From positions 1-19,912 of the forward strand of contig JAWRJQ010000101.1 in assembly GCA_040307385.1 (NCBI GenBank): DNA of 19,912 bases, written 5' to 3'. This document shows, piece by piece, positions 1 to 7,388 of the stretch (positions are counted from its first letter, which is position 1; every line of letters begins with the position of its first letter). Origin of the DNA: RUG721 sp040307385. Its GTDB lineage: Bacteria > Actinomycetota > Coriobacteriia > Coriobacteriales > Atopobiaceae. The position numbers were made by a program, and so were the translations under genes. Below the pieces are notes generated by a model. The model was given only the letters and a program-made list of their open reading frames with translations. It was not told where the DNA came from and did not search any database.

Positions 1-18
1 CCCCTCGAAACGGAGGGG
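1..18 (-). terminator. Possible terminator hairpin of the aminotransferase gene
   Basis: Perfect 6-bp arms CCCCTC (1-6) and GAGGGG (13-18) enclose a 6-nt loop. The hairpin lies 32 nt beyond the ilvE stop codon, where an intrinsic terminator would be expected. The following U-tract, if there is one, would fall outside the window, so the call rests on the stem and its position only. Confidence 0.35.
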
Positions 19-50
19 CGCCCCGCATGCGTTGCTCGCACACTGCAATG

Positions 51-1088
51 CTATACGTCGATCTCGACGACCCAGCCCTCGGGACCTTCGATCTCGCCTG
101 CTTGAATGCCGGTGAGCGTGGCGCGGAGCTTTGCCATCACAGGGCCGACCTGCTCCATGCCGCTCGAGAACACGTGCTCAACGCCCTCGATGTCGACGAC
201 CTTTCCGACGGGGCTGATGACGGCTGCGGTGCCGCACATGCCGCACTCGGCGAAGCCGTCGATCTCATCGAAGCGCACCAGGCGCTCCTCCACCTCCATG
301 CCGAGCATCTCGGTCGCCACGGTCACGAGCGAGCGGCGCGTGATGGAGGGAAGGATGGAATCGGTGAGCGAGGTGGGCACCACGAGCGTGCCGTCCTTGT
401 CGACGAACAGGAAGTTGGCGCCGCCGGACTCCTCCACGTAGGTGCGGGTCTGCGAGTCGAGGAACATGTTGTCGGCGAAGCCCTGGGCGTGCGCCTCGAC
501 GCTGGGGTACAGCGACATGGCGTAATTGAGGCCGGCCTTGATGTTGCCGGTGCCGCGAGGGGCGGCGCGGTCGTACGCGGACACCTTGAGGGCGACGGGC
601 TTGACGCCGCCCTTGTAGTAGGGGCCGACGGGCGTGACAAGGATGCGGAACTGGTACTCGGTGGCGGGCTTGACGCCGATGACGTCGCCCGTGGCGAACA
701 TGAACGGACGGATGTAGAGCGCGGCTCCGCTGCCGAAAGGCGGCACCCATGCAGCGTTGGCCGCAACGACCTGCTTGACCGCATCGACGAATCGGCCGGT
801 CGGGAACGGCGGCATGCAGAGACGCTGGGCCGAATCGTACATGCGCTGTGCGTTCATGTCGGGGCGGAAGCACACGATGCGGCCATCTTGGGCGGTATAG
901 GCCTTGAGGCCCTCGAAGACCTCCTGGCAGTAGTGCAGCAGGCCGGCGCACTCGCTCATCACGACGGTATGGTCGGGTGTGAGGCCGCCGGCATCCCATG
1001 CCCCGTCCTTCCACGTGGAAACATAGCTGTAGTCGGTGCGCATATAGGAAAAACCGAGGCCGCCCCAGTCGATGTCCTTCTTTTCCAT
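51..1088 (-). CDS. ilvE: Branched-chain amino acid aminotransferase
   Basis: A class IV PLP aminotransferase of 345 aa, the usual length of the type II (BCAT/IlvE) group. It interconverts Leu, Ile and Val with their 2-oxo acids using glutamate/2-oxoglutarate in the cytoplasm. Visible family features are EVFEGLKAY (56-64), the PLP-binding lysine K184 in GTGNIKAGLNYA, the EESGGANFLF segment near 219-228, and the phosphate-binding CGTAAVISPVG stretch (285-295). The ATG at 1088 is preceded by a strong GAGGAGG Shine-Dalgarno at good spacing. It is transcribed divergently from the threonine-aldolase-like gene. A palindrome overlaps its likely -10 box, so it probably has its own regulated promoter. 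Family assignment is secure; substrate range within class IV is inferred. Confidence 0.95.
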   Translation of the reverse strand: MEKKDIDWGGLGFSYMRTDYSYVSTWKDGAWDAGGLTPDHTVVMSECAGLLHYCQEVFEGLKAYTAQDGRIVCFRPDMNAQRMYDSAQRLCMPPFPTGRFVDAVKQVVAANAAWVPPFGSGAALYIRPFMFATGDVIGVKPATEYQFRILVTPVGPYYKGGVKPVALKVSAYDRAAPRGTGNIKAGLNYAMSLYPSVEAHAQGFADNMFLDSQTRTYVEESGGANFLFVDKDGTLVVPTSLTDSILPSITRRSLVTVATEMLGMEVEERLVRFDEIDGFAECGMCGTAAVISPVGKVVDIEGVEHVFSSGMEQVGPVMAKLRATLTGIQAGEIEGPEGWVVEIDV

Positions 1089-1115
1089 GGTGATCCTCCT
1101 CGATGAGAAGCGTAT

Positions 1116-1134
1116 CGTTATCTATACGATAACG
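1116..1134. promoter_or_regulatory. Inverted repeat overlapping the probable ilvE -10 box
   Basis: A perfect 7-bp inverted repeat CGTTATC-TATAC-GATAACG lies in the divergent ilvE/aldolase spacer. On the minus strand it contains TATAGA (1126-1121), suitably placed as an ilvE -10 element with transcription starting near 1114. An operator for a dimeric regulator that occludes the promoter is the simplest reading. The regulator is unknown. Confidence 0.45.
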
Positions 1135-1172
1135 CCGCAGGGCAGGCGAAGCCAAGCGGTTGCCCAAGCATT

Positions 1173-1178
1173 TACAAT
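1173..1178 (+). promoter_or_regulatory. Probable -10 box of the aldolase-type gene
   Basis: TACAAT lies 35 nt before the chosen ATG at 1214, giving a leader of about 29 nt. No good -35 box is visible at 16-18 nt spacing, so the call is weak. Confidence 0.3.
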
Positions 1179-1213
1179 GTGGGAAGACGCTGCCGTTCGA
1201 GAGGAGACGACCC

Positions 1214-2263
1214 ATGCGCATGTTCCGCAACGACTACTCCGAGGGTGCCGCGCCCGAGATCCTCGAAGCGCTGGTCGCCACCAATGCCGAGCAGCACGTG
1301 GGCTACACCGAAGGCGATCCGCACTGCGAACGCGCCCGTGCGCTGATCCGCGCGGCCTGCGGGCGCGAGGACGTGGACGTGGAGTTCTGCGTGGGCGGCA
1401 CGAGCGCCAACATCGTGGGGGTCACGGGGATGCTCCGCGATTGGGAAGGCGTCATCTGCACACGCGACGGCCACATCAACGTTCACGAGACCGGCGCCAT
1501 CGCGGCATGCGGACGCACCGTGCTGGCCACGCGCGATGCCGATGGGTTCCTCTCGCCCGAGGAGGCCGAGCGCGTATGGACGTTTCAGACGGGCACCGGC
1601 CGGCATATGACCAGGCCTGCTGCAGTCTATATCTCCAACACCACCGAGCTGGGCGGCGTATGGGGCAAGGAGCGCTTCGACGCCCTCTGCGACTGGGCGG
1701 AACGCCGCGGCCTCAAGGTTTTCCTCGACGGTGCGCGGCTCGGCAGCGCCCTCACCTCCCCTGCGCGCGACGGCCTCACGCTGGAGCACATCGCACGGCG
1801 CACGAGCGCATTCTACATCGGCGGCACCAAGAACGGCCTGCTCTTCGGCGAGGCCATGGTCATCTCCGATCCGGGTCTCAAAGAGAGCTTCGGCTATCTT
1901 ATCAAGGAGCGCGGCGGCCTCGTGGCCAAGGGACGGCTGCTCGGCGTGCAGTTCGCGCGCGCATTCGAGCGGGATGGCGCCGGAGACGCCCTGTACTGGA
2001 GGCTTGCCCGCAACGCCAACGAATGCGCCTTCAAGCTGCGTGAGGGCCTGGTGGCGCTCGACTTCGAGCCGGCGGGCGACGCACCTTCCAACCAGCAGTT
2101 CTTTCTGCTCGATCCCGAGATCGCCGCAGCATTCGCCGAGACGGCGGGCTGCGAGATCTTCGAAACCCTGCCCGACGGCCGCCAGCTCACGCGCTTCGTG
2201 TGCTCGTGGGCGACGAAACCCGAGGATGTGGACGAGCTGCTGGCCTTTGCCCGGACGCTCTGA
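1214..2263 (+). CDS. Low-specificity threonine aldolase / beta-eliminating lyase family PLP enzyme
   Basis: 349-aa fold-type I PLP enzyme of the threonine aldolase/aromatic beta-lyase family (LtaE-like), which typically cleaves L-threonine or L-allo-threonine to glycine and acetaldehyde. Key features are the N-terminal MFRNDYSEGAAPEIL motif with the YTEGDPHCERA segment, GGTSANIVG (61-69), a histidine pair near 87-91 in the PLP pocket, LDGARL with the pyridine-N aspartate D172, and the Schiff-base lysine K206 in GGTKNG. The start at 1214 is chosen because AGGAGA lies about 7 nt upstream and the protein then begins like its family; an upstream in-frame ATG at 1160 would add 18 low-quality residues. 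It is the only plus-strand gene of the window. The exact substrate cannot be fixed from sequence. Confidence 0.9.
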   Translation: MRMFRNDYSEGAAPEILEALVATNAEQHVGYTEGDPHCERARALIRAACGREDVDVEFCVGGTSANIVGVTGMLRDWEGVICTRDGHINVHETGAIAACGRTVLATRDADGFLSPEEAERVWTFQTGTGRHMTRPAAVYISNTTELGGVWGKERFDALCDWAERRGLKVFLDGARLGSALTSPARDGLTLEHIARRTSAFYIGGTKNGLLFGEAMVISDPGLKESFGYLIKERGGLVAKGRLLGVQFARAFERDGAGDALYWRLARNANECAFKLREGLVALDFEPAGDAPSNQQFFLLDPEIAAAFAETAGCEIFETLPDGRQLTRFVCSWATKPEDVDELLAFARTL

Positions 2264-2378
2264 ACCGACGATGGCTTACCTGCTGCAGGCATTCGGCTCG
2301 GAGTCGTCCGGGCATCGTTTTCATTCTTGTGTCGCGCACGTGCGCCCGAAGCACGATTTTGAACCGCGCGCCCTCAGA

Positions 2379-3029
2379 TCAGAACAGGGAGCAGGCTTCG
2401 GCCCACGTGCCGACGGACGCATCGGCCGCAGAGACGTCCTGCACGATCGCGGATCCCGTAAAGGCAACCGTGTAGATGCCCGCCGCCTGAGCTGCCGAGA
2501 TGCCGAACGACGAATCCTCGAAGACCACGCACTCGCCTGCCTCGACACCGAGAAGCTCGAGGGTTTTCAGATACGGTTCGGGGCTGGGCTTGAGCGTCTC
2601 CACCATCTCCCGGCACACCACCGCATCGAAAGAGCTCACCAGGCGCAGGCGGTTGAGCGCGAAAAGGATGTCGCATGCAGCCGTCGAGGATGCCACGGCG
2701 CAGAGCATGCCGCGCTCTTTCAGCAGACGGATGAACCCGTAGAACCCCTCGAACGGTTCAAGTGGATCGGCACGATAGATGCGGGAGGTGCGTGCGATGT
2801 CGGCGAGGTAATCGTCAAGGGTCTGGGCGACACCCCAGCGCTCGAGGATGGGCGGAACGATGACGCAATCGTCCCCGCCCACGAACGAGAGGAGTTCATC
2901 CTCATCGAGCTCGATACCGTAGCTGCGCATGATGCTTTGTACGTAGCGGCTGTTCGCGCTCTCGGTGTCGCAGATGGTGCCGTCGAAGTCGAAGATAGCG
3001 GCTTTGATCGTGCGGGGGAACTCCCTCAT
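2379..3029 (-). CDS. HAD-superfamily hydrolase, phosphatase/beta-phosphoglucomutase-like
   Basis: 216-aa HAD phosphatase of subfamily IA with a helical cap. Motif I DFDGT has nucleophile D14 and acid/base D16, the cap lies at about residues 25-85, motif II is S115-S116 in AVASSTA, the motif III lysine is K147 in LKPSP, and motif IV is E171-D172 in VFEDSSFG. These are all catalytic positions, so it should be an active small-molecule phosphohydrolase or phosphomutase. The start at 3029 has a GGAGGAG Shine-Dalgarno; the open frame continues upstream through the tRNA gene and cannot be coding there. It is convergent with the aldolase-type gene. Substrate is not predictable; phosphoglycolate phosphatase or beta-phosphoglucomutase-like are the nearest familiar labels. 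Confidence 0.88.
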   Translation of the reverse strand: MREFPRTIKAAIFDFDGTICDTESANSRYVQSIMRSYGIELDEDELLSFVGGDDCVIVPPILERWGVAQTLDDYLADIARTSRIYRADPLEPFEGFYGFIRLLKERGMLCAVASSTAACDILFALNRLRLVSSFDAVVCREMVETLKPSPEPYLKTLELLGVEAGECVVFEDSSFGISAAQAAGIYTVAFTGSAIVQDVSAADASVGTWAEACSLF

Positions 3030-3094
3030 GGTTTCTCCTCCGTGCGGAGCGCGCGGCAACTCGATACGTGTGCCAATGCCCCATACTAGCAAAC

Positions 3095-3131
3095 GAAATA
3101 TGAAAGCAGGCCAGCATGCAAGCTGACCTGC
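3095..3131 (-). terminator. Intrinsic terminator after tRNA-Thr
   Basis: Reading the minus strand, GCAGGTCAGC and GCTGGCCTGC form a 10-bp stem with one G-U pair and a 6-nt loop. It is followed by a T-rich run (TTTCATATTTCG) and begins 9 nt after the encoded CCA. This is a good Rho-independent terminator for the tRNA transcript. Confidence 0.75.
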
Positions 3132-3140
3132 GAGAAATCC

Positions 3141-3216
3141 TGGAGCCGGGATCGGGACTCGAACCCGAGACCTACGCATTACGAGTGCGTCGCTCTACCA
3201 ACTGAGCTATTCCGGC
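3141..3216 (-). tRNA. tRNA-Thr (anticodon CGU)
   Basis: A 76-nt cloverleaf with encoded CCA. The D stem is GCTC/GAGC, the anticodon stem ACGCA/TGCGT with loop CTCGTAA places CGU at positions 34-36 (reads ACG, threonine), there is a 5-nt variable loop AGGTC, and the T arm is TCGGG-TTCGAGT-CCCGA. The acceptor stem is GCCGGAA against TCCCGGC, which leaves an A6-C67 mismatch; otherwise all stems pair. It has its own promoter and terminator. Confidence 0.95.
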
Positions 3217-3226
3217 GCAGCACATA

Positions 3227-3256
3227 ACTATAGCAGACCGCGTGCTGTGCGGACAA
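3227..3256 (-). promoter_or_regulatory. Promoter of tRNA-Thr
   Basis: On the minus strand TTGTCC (3256-3251), an 18-nt spacer, then TGC-TATAGT (TATAGT at 3232-3227), an extended -10. It would start transcription close to the 5' end of the tRNA at 3216. No intrinsic terminator is visible between the DUF523 gene and this promoter. Confidence 0.65.
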
Positions 3257-3284
3257 GCACACATGCGAATGGTGGAAAACTTCC

Positions 3285-3737
3285 TCACCGACCCGAACAG
3301 GGCGGAACGGCGCTTCTCACCTCGTCCTCGGTGACTACGGGAATGCCCGCGTCGCGCACGAGCGCAGAAAACGTTCCCCACCCCGGCACGCGCGTGCCCG
3401 TGAAGGTGCCGTCGTAGATGATGCCCGCACCGCATGAGGGGCTGTTTGATTTGAGCACGGCGCACTCCACGCCCGCAGCCAGCACCTCCTGCAGGCTGAG
3501 CTCGCTTCCCCGCGCGAACGCCTCGGTCACATCGGTGCCGTCGGCGAGCAATACCCTGCCGCCGCGCTGCTCCGCAGGCAGGCGCGGCACGGGGAGGCGC
3601 GCGGCGACCTCGGGGCACACGCGCACCACCTCCACGTCGGAGCGTGCCGCGAGCGCCATGACGGCGGGGCAGGGCTTCGCTCCGCCATCGTAGCGCACCG
3701 GGTCCCCGAGCAAGCAGGCGCTGACGGCGATCTTCAT
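3285..3737 (-). CDS. DUF523 family protein (TudS-like, likely iron-sulfur)
   Basis: 150-aa DUF523 protein. The family signature is visible as SACLLGDPVRYDGG (C8), VCPE (C41) and LKSNSPSCG (C102). Three conserved cysteines of this family are known from the 2-thiouracil desulfurase TudS to hold a catalytic iron-sulfur cluster, so a desulfidase-type role is possible; that is inferred from the family. Length is normal for stand-alone DUF523 proteins. It is the last gene of the six-gene minus-strand cluster, beginning 24 nt after the previous stop. No strong Shine-Dalgarno precedes the ATG at 3737, suggesting dependence on upstream translation. Confidence 0.88.
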   Translation of the reverse strand: MKIAVSACLLGDPVRYDGGAKPCPAVMALAARSDVEVVRVCPEVAARLPVPRLPAEQRGGRVLLADGTDVTEAFARGSELSLQEVLAAGVECAVLKSNSPSCGAGIIYDGTFTGTRVPGWGTFSALVRDAGIPVVTEDEVRSAVPPCSGR

Positions 3738-3761
3738 GGCAGGCGATTCCGCGTGACGCGC

Positions 3762-4619
3762 CTAGACGCCGAGCGTGGCGATCTCGATGGAGGCGCTGCT
3801 CAGCAGGCCGTTCACGTAGTTGGTCCACTCCTGCGAGGCATTGCTCGATGCGGCGGCATAATCCTGGTAGGCGATGAAGAAGGCCTGCTCGGCCGCCTCA
3901 TAGGTCGCCTCCTCGTTGGAGATGGGGAAGGTCTGCAGCGTGGCATAGTAGGCACCGTCGGTGCGGGCCCAGGTGTTGTTCTCCGCATCCCACTCATCGC
4001 CGAGCAGCGCGATCACGTAGTCAGCATACTCCTGGGATGCGGTGTCGCGATTGCCGTCCTCGGGCTCTTCGGGCGCTGTAGGAGCCTCGCCCACGCCGAC
4101 TTCGGCAAGGACCTGGTCGCGCAGCCCCTTCATCACGGCGGATTCGCCGAGCATGCGCCTGACGGTATCCTCGGTATACCCATAGGCCGAGGCGATGGTA
4201 GTGTAGTCGTCGGTGCCGAGGACCTCCATCGCGTAGGCGGAGATGTCCTCGTCGGTCACGGTGATATCGCGCGCCTGGGCTTCGCTGAGCACGATGGCGT
4301 TGCGGGCATAACCCAAGACCGCGTCGGCCGAGGGCATCGCATAGGTGCCGTCGGCGTTGAGCGCCATCTCGAGCGAAGAGCCGTCCTCGATGACCTCGCG
4401 CGCCGTGATCTCATGCCGCTCGCCGCCGTAGGTATAGGTCGCCACCACGGTGTCGAGCTCGGCTGCGGAGAGCGTGACACTGTTCAGGGGGTTGGAAGCG
4501 TCGCGGGGAGCCAACATGAACCTTCCCACGAGCAATCCCGCAACCAGGCAGCAGACGCCGACGATCAGCGCCACCACCGAGCTCGGAACCTTCTTCGGAC
4601 CCTGTTTTTTCTTCGCCAT
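3762..4619 (-). CDS. Membrane-anchored protein with SurA-N-like helical region
   Basis: 285 aa. A lysine-rich N-terminus (MAKKKQGPKK) precedes one hydrophobic segment at about 15-36, so the rest should face the extracytoplasmic side on a single anchor. Residues about 95-172 are helical and resemble the N-terminal region of SurA/PrsA-type chaperones (NAIVLSEAQARDITVTDEDI, then YGYTEDTVRRML and a further helix). An acidic linker follows (176-195), then a helical tail rich in Tyr, Ala and Glu. No peptidyl-prolyl isomerase domain is present. It may act as a chaperone-like or scaffold protein at the membrane, but that is a weak inference. It begins 42 nt after the HEAT-like gene with GAGAGGA as ribosome-binding site. 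Confidence 0.75.
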   Translation of the reverse strand: MAKKKQGPKKVPSSVVALIVGVCCLVAGLLVGRFMLAPRDASNPLNSVTLSAAELDTVVATYTYGGERHEITAREVIEDGSSLEMALNADGTYAMPSADAVLGYARNAIVLSEAQARDITVTDEDISAYAMEVLGTDDYTTIASAYGYTEDTVRRMLGESAVMKGLRDQVLAEVGVGEAPTAPEEPEDGNRDTASQEYADYVIALLGDEWDAENNTWARTDGAYYATLQTFPISNEEATYEAAEQAFFIAYQDYAAASSNASQEWTNYVNGLLSSASIEIATLGV

Positions 4620-4661
4620 TGTGCAGTCCTCTCTTCACGGCGCCGTCACGTGCCCGTGCGT

Positions 4662-5285
4662 CTACCTCTCAGCCTTCACGGCATCGATGATCTTCTCGGA
4701 ATAGGTTTTGATGAAGGACGAGCCGTTCTCGGCATCGAAGCTCACGCGCTCGGCGAGCGCCTGCGCCGTGGCGTCGGAGATGCTGCCGCCCGCCATCTCG
4801 AGCAGGCCGACGAGCATATCGTGGTACTCCGCATCGCCGTGGAAGCACTGGATCGCCTCGTCGAGCAGGGGCCATGCCTCATCGGAGCGGTCGGGTGCGA
4901 CGGAGGCGTAGCGCGCCAGGAACAGGAAGGCGGCCAGGCGCACCGTCGCGGAGCTTTCGTCGAAGAGCGCCGCCTCGGCACCCTCGAAGGCGCCGAACGT
5001 CTTGTCGCTGTAGAGCGGCACGAGCGTGGTGAGCGCATCGAGCGCCTCCCAGCGGGTTTGCGCCTCGGGCCGGTAGAGGGCATCCACCAGCGCATCGACA
5101 TGGGGCTCGAGAAGCTCGGGCGCGGCATGGGCGATGGACACGACCTCGAAGCCCGCATCCTGCCGCCTGCGTCTACTCGAGCAGGACAGCTCCTCGATCA
5201 GGGATTGCACCAGCTCTGGCGTGTATGCGACCGGATCAGCGCCCTCTTCGGGCGCCTCTGCGTCGGTTACGATCTCATCGGACAT
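4662..5285 (-). CDS. HEAT-like helical repeat protein
   Basis: 207-aa soluble, acidic protein. Successive helix pairs (PELVQSLIEEL, RQDAGFEVVSIAHAAPELLEPHVDALVDAL, RWEALDALTTLVPLY, ATVRLAAFLFLARYAS) look like HEAT/ARM-type repeats, which usually make protein-protein contacts. The start at 5285 was chosen because GGAGG lies 8 nt upstream; the GTG at 5291 would sit almost on top of the Shine-Dalgarno. It begins 12 nt after the dehydrogenase gene stop, so it is co-transcribed. No enzymatic motif is visible and no specific function can be given. Confidence 0.75.
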   Translation of the reverse strand: MSDEIVTDAEAPEEGADPVAYTPELVQSLIEELSCSSRRRRQDAGFEVVSIAHAAPELLEPHVDALVDALYRPEAQTRWEALDALTTLVPLYSDKTFGAFEGAEAALFDESSATVRLAAFLFLARYASVAPDRSDEAWPLLDEAIQCFHGDAEYHDMLVGLLEMAGGSISDATAQALAERVSFDAENGSSFIKTYSEKIIDAVKAER

Positions 5286-5297
5286 GTGCACATCCTC

Positions 5298-6311
5298 CTA
5301 GCGGTGGTGGTGGCCGCAGCAGCCGTCGCCGTCATGGTGATGCCCGCAGCAGCACTCGTCATCGTCGCATTCGTCGCCATCGCGGCGCTCGGCCAACGAC
5401 CAGTCGAGCCCTGCGGCGGCACCGTCGGCTTCGCTTGCATACAGCAGGCTGAGCGCCTGCGTGCCCAAACGCGAACCGCCGACAGTACAGAGTAGATCAA
5501 AAAGCGCGAACGCTGTCTCGGTTCCCGGCAGGGTGAGCTCAAATTCCTCAGAATGTGCAAGCGCGAGGCCAAGATCCTTACGCAGGTGCTCGGCAAGAAA
5601 ACCCGGTGCGTAGTCGCCCGCGAGCGCCTTGGGGGCCAGCGTGCGCGAAGCACCCGACCCGCCCGTCCCGCTGGCCATGAGATCGAGCACGGCATGCGGG
5701 TCGAGGCCCGCCTGCTCGGCAAGCGACAGCGCGTCGGCGTAGCCCACCATGCACGAGGCGAGCGACACCTGGTTGCAGAGCTTGGCTGTCTGGCCTGCGC
5801 CCGCATGCCCGAAGAAGCACATCTTCGACGAGAAGGCCCTGAGCAGCGCGAGGAGCTCCTCGGGGAGGTCGCGTTCGGCTGCGCCGACGATGAGCGTGAG
5901 CGTGCCGTCGAGCGCACCCTGCTGCCCGCCCGTGACCGGGCAGTCGAGAGCGTGGACATCCTCCACCTCGGCGGCGTCGTGGATGTCGCGCGCAAGCTCG
6001 GGCGACGAGGTGGTGAGATCGACGAGCCATGCGCCCGGGCGCGCGTGCGCCAGCACGCCGTCGGACGCAAGGTACACCTCTTCCACGTCTTCAGGGTAGC
6101 CCACCATGGTGAGAACCGCATCGGCGCCCGTCACGGCCTGCGCGACGCTTTCCGCCCAAGCAGCGCCGCGCTCCACAAGCGCTTCCGCCTTGGCCTTGGT
6201 GCGGTTATGCACGACGAGCTCGTAGCCCGCGTCGAGGATGTGGCTCGCGATGGCCGAGCCCATGATGCCCGTGCCGATGAACGCCACCTTGGAGATGGTT
6301 GAGTGAGACAT
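5298..6311 (-). CDS. 3-hydroxyisobutyrate dehydrogenase-like beta-hydroxyacid dehydrogenase with Cys/His-rich tail
   Basis: 337 aa. Residues 1-300 are a typical NAD(P)-dependent beta-hydroxyacid dehydrogenase: Rossmann motif FIGTGIMG (11-18), substrate-binding DCPVTGG (123-129), catalytic lysine K177 with N180 in GQTAKLCNQ, and K245 in the C-terminal helical domain. The family oxidises 3-hydroxyisobutyrate, tartronate semialdehyde, succinic semialdehyde or related acids; the substrate here is unknown. The unusual part is the extra tail at about 312-337, with six cysteines (315, 320-322, 331-332) and six histidines in two CCGHHH-like blocks separated by Asp/Gly. It looks like a metal-binding appendage. 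The start at 6311 has AAGGGA upstream, and the gene follows degV by 15 nt. Confidence 0.9.
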   Translation of the reverse strand: MSHSTISKVAFIGTGIMGSAIASHILDAGYELVVHNRTKAKAEALVERGAAWAESVAQAVTGADAVLTMVGYPEDVEEVYLASDGVLAHARPGAWLVDLTTSSPELARDIHDAAEVEDVHALDCPVTGGQQGALDGTLTLIVGAAERDLPEELLALLRAFSSKMCFFGHAGAGQTAKLCNQVSLASCMVGYADALSLAEQAGLDPHAVLDLMASGTGGSGASRTLAPKALAGDYAPGFLAEHLRKDLGLALAHSEEFELTLPGTETAFALFDLLCTVGGSRLGTQALSLLYASEADGAAAGLDWSLAERRDGDECDDDECCCGHHHDGDGCCGHHHR

Positions 6312-6326
6312 CGTTGTTCCCTTCGC

Positions 6327-7388
6327 CTACGCGCGTGAGCGCACCTTGCGGGCGATGCGGTCGGTGAGCGAGAGCTTCTCGCGGCGATCGCCGCCCCAAA
6401 ATCCCACGGCTACCATGCCCGGACCCACATGGGCGCCGAGCACCGGCGAGATGACGCTGCGGATAACCAGCAAGCCCTCGCAGCCCTTCTCCTTGCGCAG
6501 GTGCTCCTCGAGCCAGTCGGCGTCCTTCTCGGCATCGGCATGCATGATGGCGATGGGCAGCGACAGGTCGTTGCACCAATTTTCTTTGAAGTCGGACACG
6601 AGCGCGCGCAGCGCCTTCTTGCGGCCGCGGCAGATTCCCTTCAGGGTAAGCGATCCGTTGAGATCGAAGGAGAGCTCGGGCTTGATATCGAGCTTGCCGC
6701 CCAGCTGGGCCGCAGCGGGCGGGATACGCCCGCCGGCAGCCAGCGCGTCGAAGCTTTCGAGCGTGAAATAGCCTTGGACGTAGTAGCGTGCCTCCTGTGC
6801 CCACGCGAAGAGCTCGGCCGCCGAGGCGCCGTTGCCCGCCAGACGCACCGCCTCCACGGCCAGCAGCTCGGCGCAACCCGACGGGCAAAGATTGTCGAGC
6901 ACGTAGAGCTCGAAATCGGGATATGCCTCGGCGATCATGGCCTGCGCCTGCTCTGCCGCATGGATGCTCGATGAGAGCCCGCCCGTGAAGCCCAGATAGA
7001 TGGTGGGGGTGCCCTCCTTGGCAGCGCGCTCGAACACATCGTAGTAGTAGCCCGGCGACACGGCGGCGGTGGTCACGTGGGCCCCGCCGCGCAGCGTATC
7101 GTAGAACTCCTTATAGGAGATGGACTCCCAGATGTCGTCGAGATGCTCGACGCCGTTGACGATGTAGGGAAAGCCGATGATCTCCACGCCCAAGCGGTCA
7201 GCGACCTTGGGCGCAAAATCGGCGCAGGTATCCACGATAATATGGACGTCGCGGTGCGCCTTGAACGCGCGCACCGCCTTGACGACATCCGTGGGAACGT
7301 AGTTATTGTTGGGAGTGGACACGCCCTCGAGATCGTAGGCGTCCTCCGGCTTGCGTGTGCTGACCTCTTCCGTGGCTCTGTCAGTCAT
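6327..7388 (-). CDS. DegV family fatty-acid-binding protein
   Basis: 353 aa. The DegV fold begins at about residue 47 (VHIIVDTCADFAP) and includes TTAAVSPGYY (106-115), the GFTGGLSSSIHAA lipid-pocket loop (133-145), AAGGRI (217-222) and the C-terminal GAHVGPGMVAVGFWG (318-332). DegV/FakB proteins bind a fatty acid; FakB types present it to the kinase FakA for phosphorylation, but no FakA is in this window. About 45 residues precede the fold, longer than usual. The start at 7388 is chosen because GAGGAGGAG lies just upstream, and it overlaps the end of the HPF gene by 8 nt (ATGACTGA), so the two are translationally coupled. Confidence 0.9.
   Translation of the reverse strand: MTDRATEEVSTRKPEDAYDLEGVSTPNNNYVPTDVVKAVRAFKAHRDVHIIVDTCADFAPKVADRLGVEIIGFPYIVNGVEHLDDIWESISYKEFYDTLRGGAHVTTAAVSPGYYYDVFERAAKEGTPTIYLGFTGGLSSSIHAAEQAQAMIAEAYPDFELYVLDNLCPSGCAELLAVEAVRLAGNGASAAELFAWAQEARYYVQGYFTLESFDALAAGGRIPPAAAQLGGKLDIKPELSFDLNGSLTLKGICRGRKKALRALVSDFKENWCNDLSLPIAIMHADAEKDADWLEEHLRKEKGCEGLLVIRSVISPVLGAHVGPGMVAVGFWGGDRREKLSLTDRIARKVRSRA

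Noticed and set aside
27..1106. Long plus-strand frame opposite ilvE, and similar ones opposite other genes (3753-5495, 8046-9356, 10738-12198, 11877-13568)
   Set aside because: High-GC shadow frames antisense to clear conserved genes, with biased His/Arg/Gly/Ala composition and no family motifs.
1089..1213. T-box or attenuator leader for ilvE
   Set aside because: The spacer is too short and lacks the GGGTGG-type T-box core or a leader peptide with Leu/Ile/Val codons.
2264..2378. Bidirectional terminator between the aldolase-type gene and the HAD gene
   Set aside because: A T-rich run (TTTTCATTCTT) and a GCGCACGTGCGC palindrome are present but no stem is correctly placed before the T-run on either strand.
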